Below, piece by piece: positions 32,398-32,824 of a stretch of DNA of 32,824 bases. Source of the DNA: a virus. Where the stretch lies: positions 1 to 32,824 of the IMG/VR virus record IMGVR_UViG_3300031841_003252; one strand, 5' to 3'. The translations under genes and the position numbers were made by a program. The notes below the pieces were generated by a model that was not told where the DNA came from, searched no databases, and saw only the letters and a program-made list of their open reading frames with translations. Every line of letters starts with the position of its first letter. Position 1 is the stretch's first letter.

Positions 32398-32824
32398 TTA
32401 TCCAAATAGGTCATTGAACATATCTTTTGTGTTCATAGGTTTGTTAGATGATGAAATACTACTCTTACCTGTACGAGTAGAACGTTTAGGTATTGAAGTG
32501 GATGGCTTCTTGTCACGATATGCTTCATACTCTTTTCGTGATGCCATCATATCTGCCTGATGTAAGATCATCACCATGTTGGTTTTCAGTTTACTGGATT
32601 CTGATCTGGAAATGAAATATGGACGATTGCCTTCATCATATAGACCATCATGTATACGAATTGCCTGAAACTCATTCCATGACATTTCAACACCATATTT
32701 CTGTAACAACCAAATGCTCAGATCTGGAACCAAGGTGAATGGATTGTTCTCATTGATCTTATACATCCGACCTTGATTTTTTCTGTGCCATTCTGAGTCA
32801 TTAGGTTGATAAATTTCTCCACCA
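32398..32824 (-). CDS. C-terminal part of a possible HD-domain phosphohydrolase-like protein (gene runs off the right edge)
   Basis: The reading frame ends at 32398 and stays open to the right window edge, so its true start lies outside. An internal ATG at 32764-32766 exists, but 19 sense codons precede it in frame, including a W-H-R-K-N stretch, so it is probably not the start. The visible 141 residues contain D-G-L-Y-D-E-G-N-R (about 60-68) and a helical segment L-H-Q-A-D-M-M-A-S-R-K-E (about 87-98). The latter resembles the final helix of HD-superfamily phosphohydrolase-like proteins found in T4-like environmental phages. The last 40 residues are a S/T/K-rich disordered linker ending in a short F-N-D-L-F-G motif. 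An end motif of this kind often binds a partner; the T4 sliding clamp is one possibility. The metal-binding core is not visible here. Confidence 0.55.
   Translation of the reverse strand, partial: GGEIYQPNDSEWHRKNQGRMYKINENNPFTLVPDLSIWLLQKYGVEMSWNEFQAIRIHDGLYDEGNRPYFISRSESSKLKTNMVMILHQADMMASRKEYEAYRDKKPSTSIPKRSTRTGKSSISSSNKPMNTKDMFNDLFG

Noticed and set aside
32398-32766. Taking the ATG at 32764-32766 as the true start of the right-edge gene.
   Set aside because: The frame is open for 19 further codons to the window edge with plausible protein sequence, so the gene is more likely truncated by the window than started there.

Overview
This window is the late structural region of a large, AT-rich, T4-like contractile-tailed bacteriophage (myovirus type, Caudoviricetes). 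All 25 supported genes lie on the minus strand, so transcription runs from high to low coordinates. They are packed tightly: most junctions are ATG/TAA overlaps or gaps of under 20 bases. No tRNA, insertion sequence, CRISPR array or plus-strand gene could be supported. The T4-like assignment rests on a gp55-type late sigma factor, gp25- and gp6-type baseplate wedge proteins, and a Mre11/Rad50-type recombination nuclease. It also rests on head-region proteins whose N-termini look like T4 capsid-targeting peptides cut by a prohead protease. Many genes have AGGA/GGAG-like ribosome binding sites, so the host probably uses Shine-Dalgarno initiation. The host cannot be named from this window. The large serine/glycine/asparagine-rich structural proteins resemble those of marine and freshwater T4-like phages.

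Layout in transcription order (right to left). (1) 32824-30929: the end of a possible HD-domain protein cut by the window edge, a small membrane/coiled-coil protein, the late sigma factor, and a small acidic helical protein. (2) 30951-25712: baseplate hub and wedge genes. These are a gp5-like OB-fold/spike protein, an M15-type peptidoglycan peptidase, a small helical protein, gp25 (with a TTG start) and gp6. (3) 25710-12832: six structural proteins, probably peripheral baseplate, tail fibre or adsorption components. They include a DNRLRE-like protein, a 1596-residue protein with a P2 gpI-like segment, and a LamG protein with an inserted beta-solenoid-like stretch. (4) 12831-8196: a DNA-metabolism island inside the structural block. 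It holds a T7 endonuclease I-type Holliday-junction resolvase, a zinc-finger/TOPRIM primase, and a single-chain fusion of the Mre11/SbcD nuclease and the Rad50/SbcC ATPase. (5) 8183-4048: a long fibre-like protein, an arabinofuranosidase-fold protein and a small unknown. (6) 4023-1: a head-associated block with a 780-residue putative NMN-adenylyltransferase/RNA-ligase-like protein carrying an apparent capsid-targeting peptide, a second short protein with such a peptide, a zinc-ribbon protein, and another probable capsid-internal protein that runs off the left edge.

Three observations stand out. First, the 780-residue enzyme looks like a protein packaged in the capsid and delivered with the DNA. 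It also has an internal prohead-protease-like site exactly between its two enzymatic halves. Second, both subunits of the SbcCD/gp46-gp47 complex are fused in one reading frame. Third, the sense-strand motif ATATTTAT lies at the end of six gene junctions and nowhere else that I noticed. It splits the window into plausible late transcription units, but its orientation is opposite to the canonical T4 late promoter TATAAATA.
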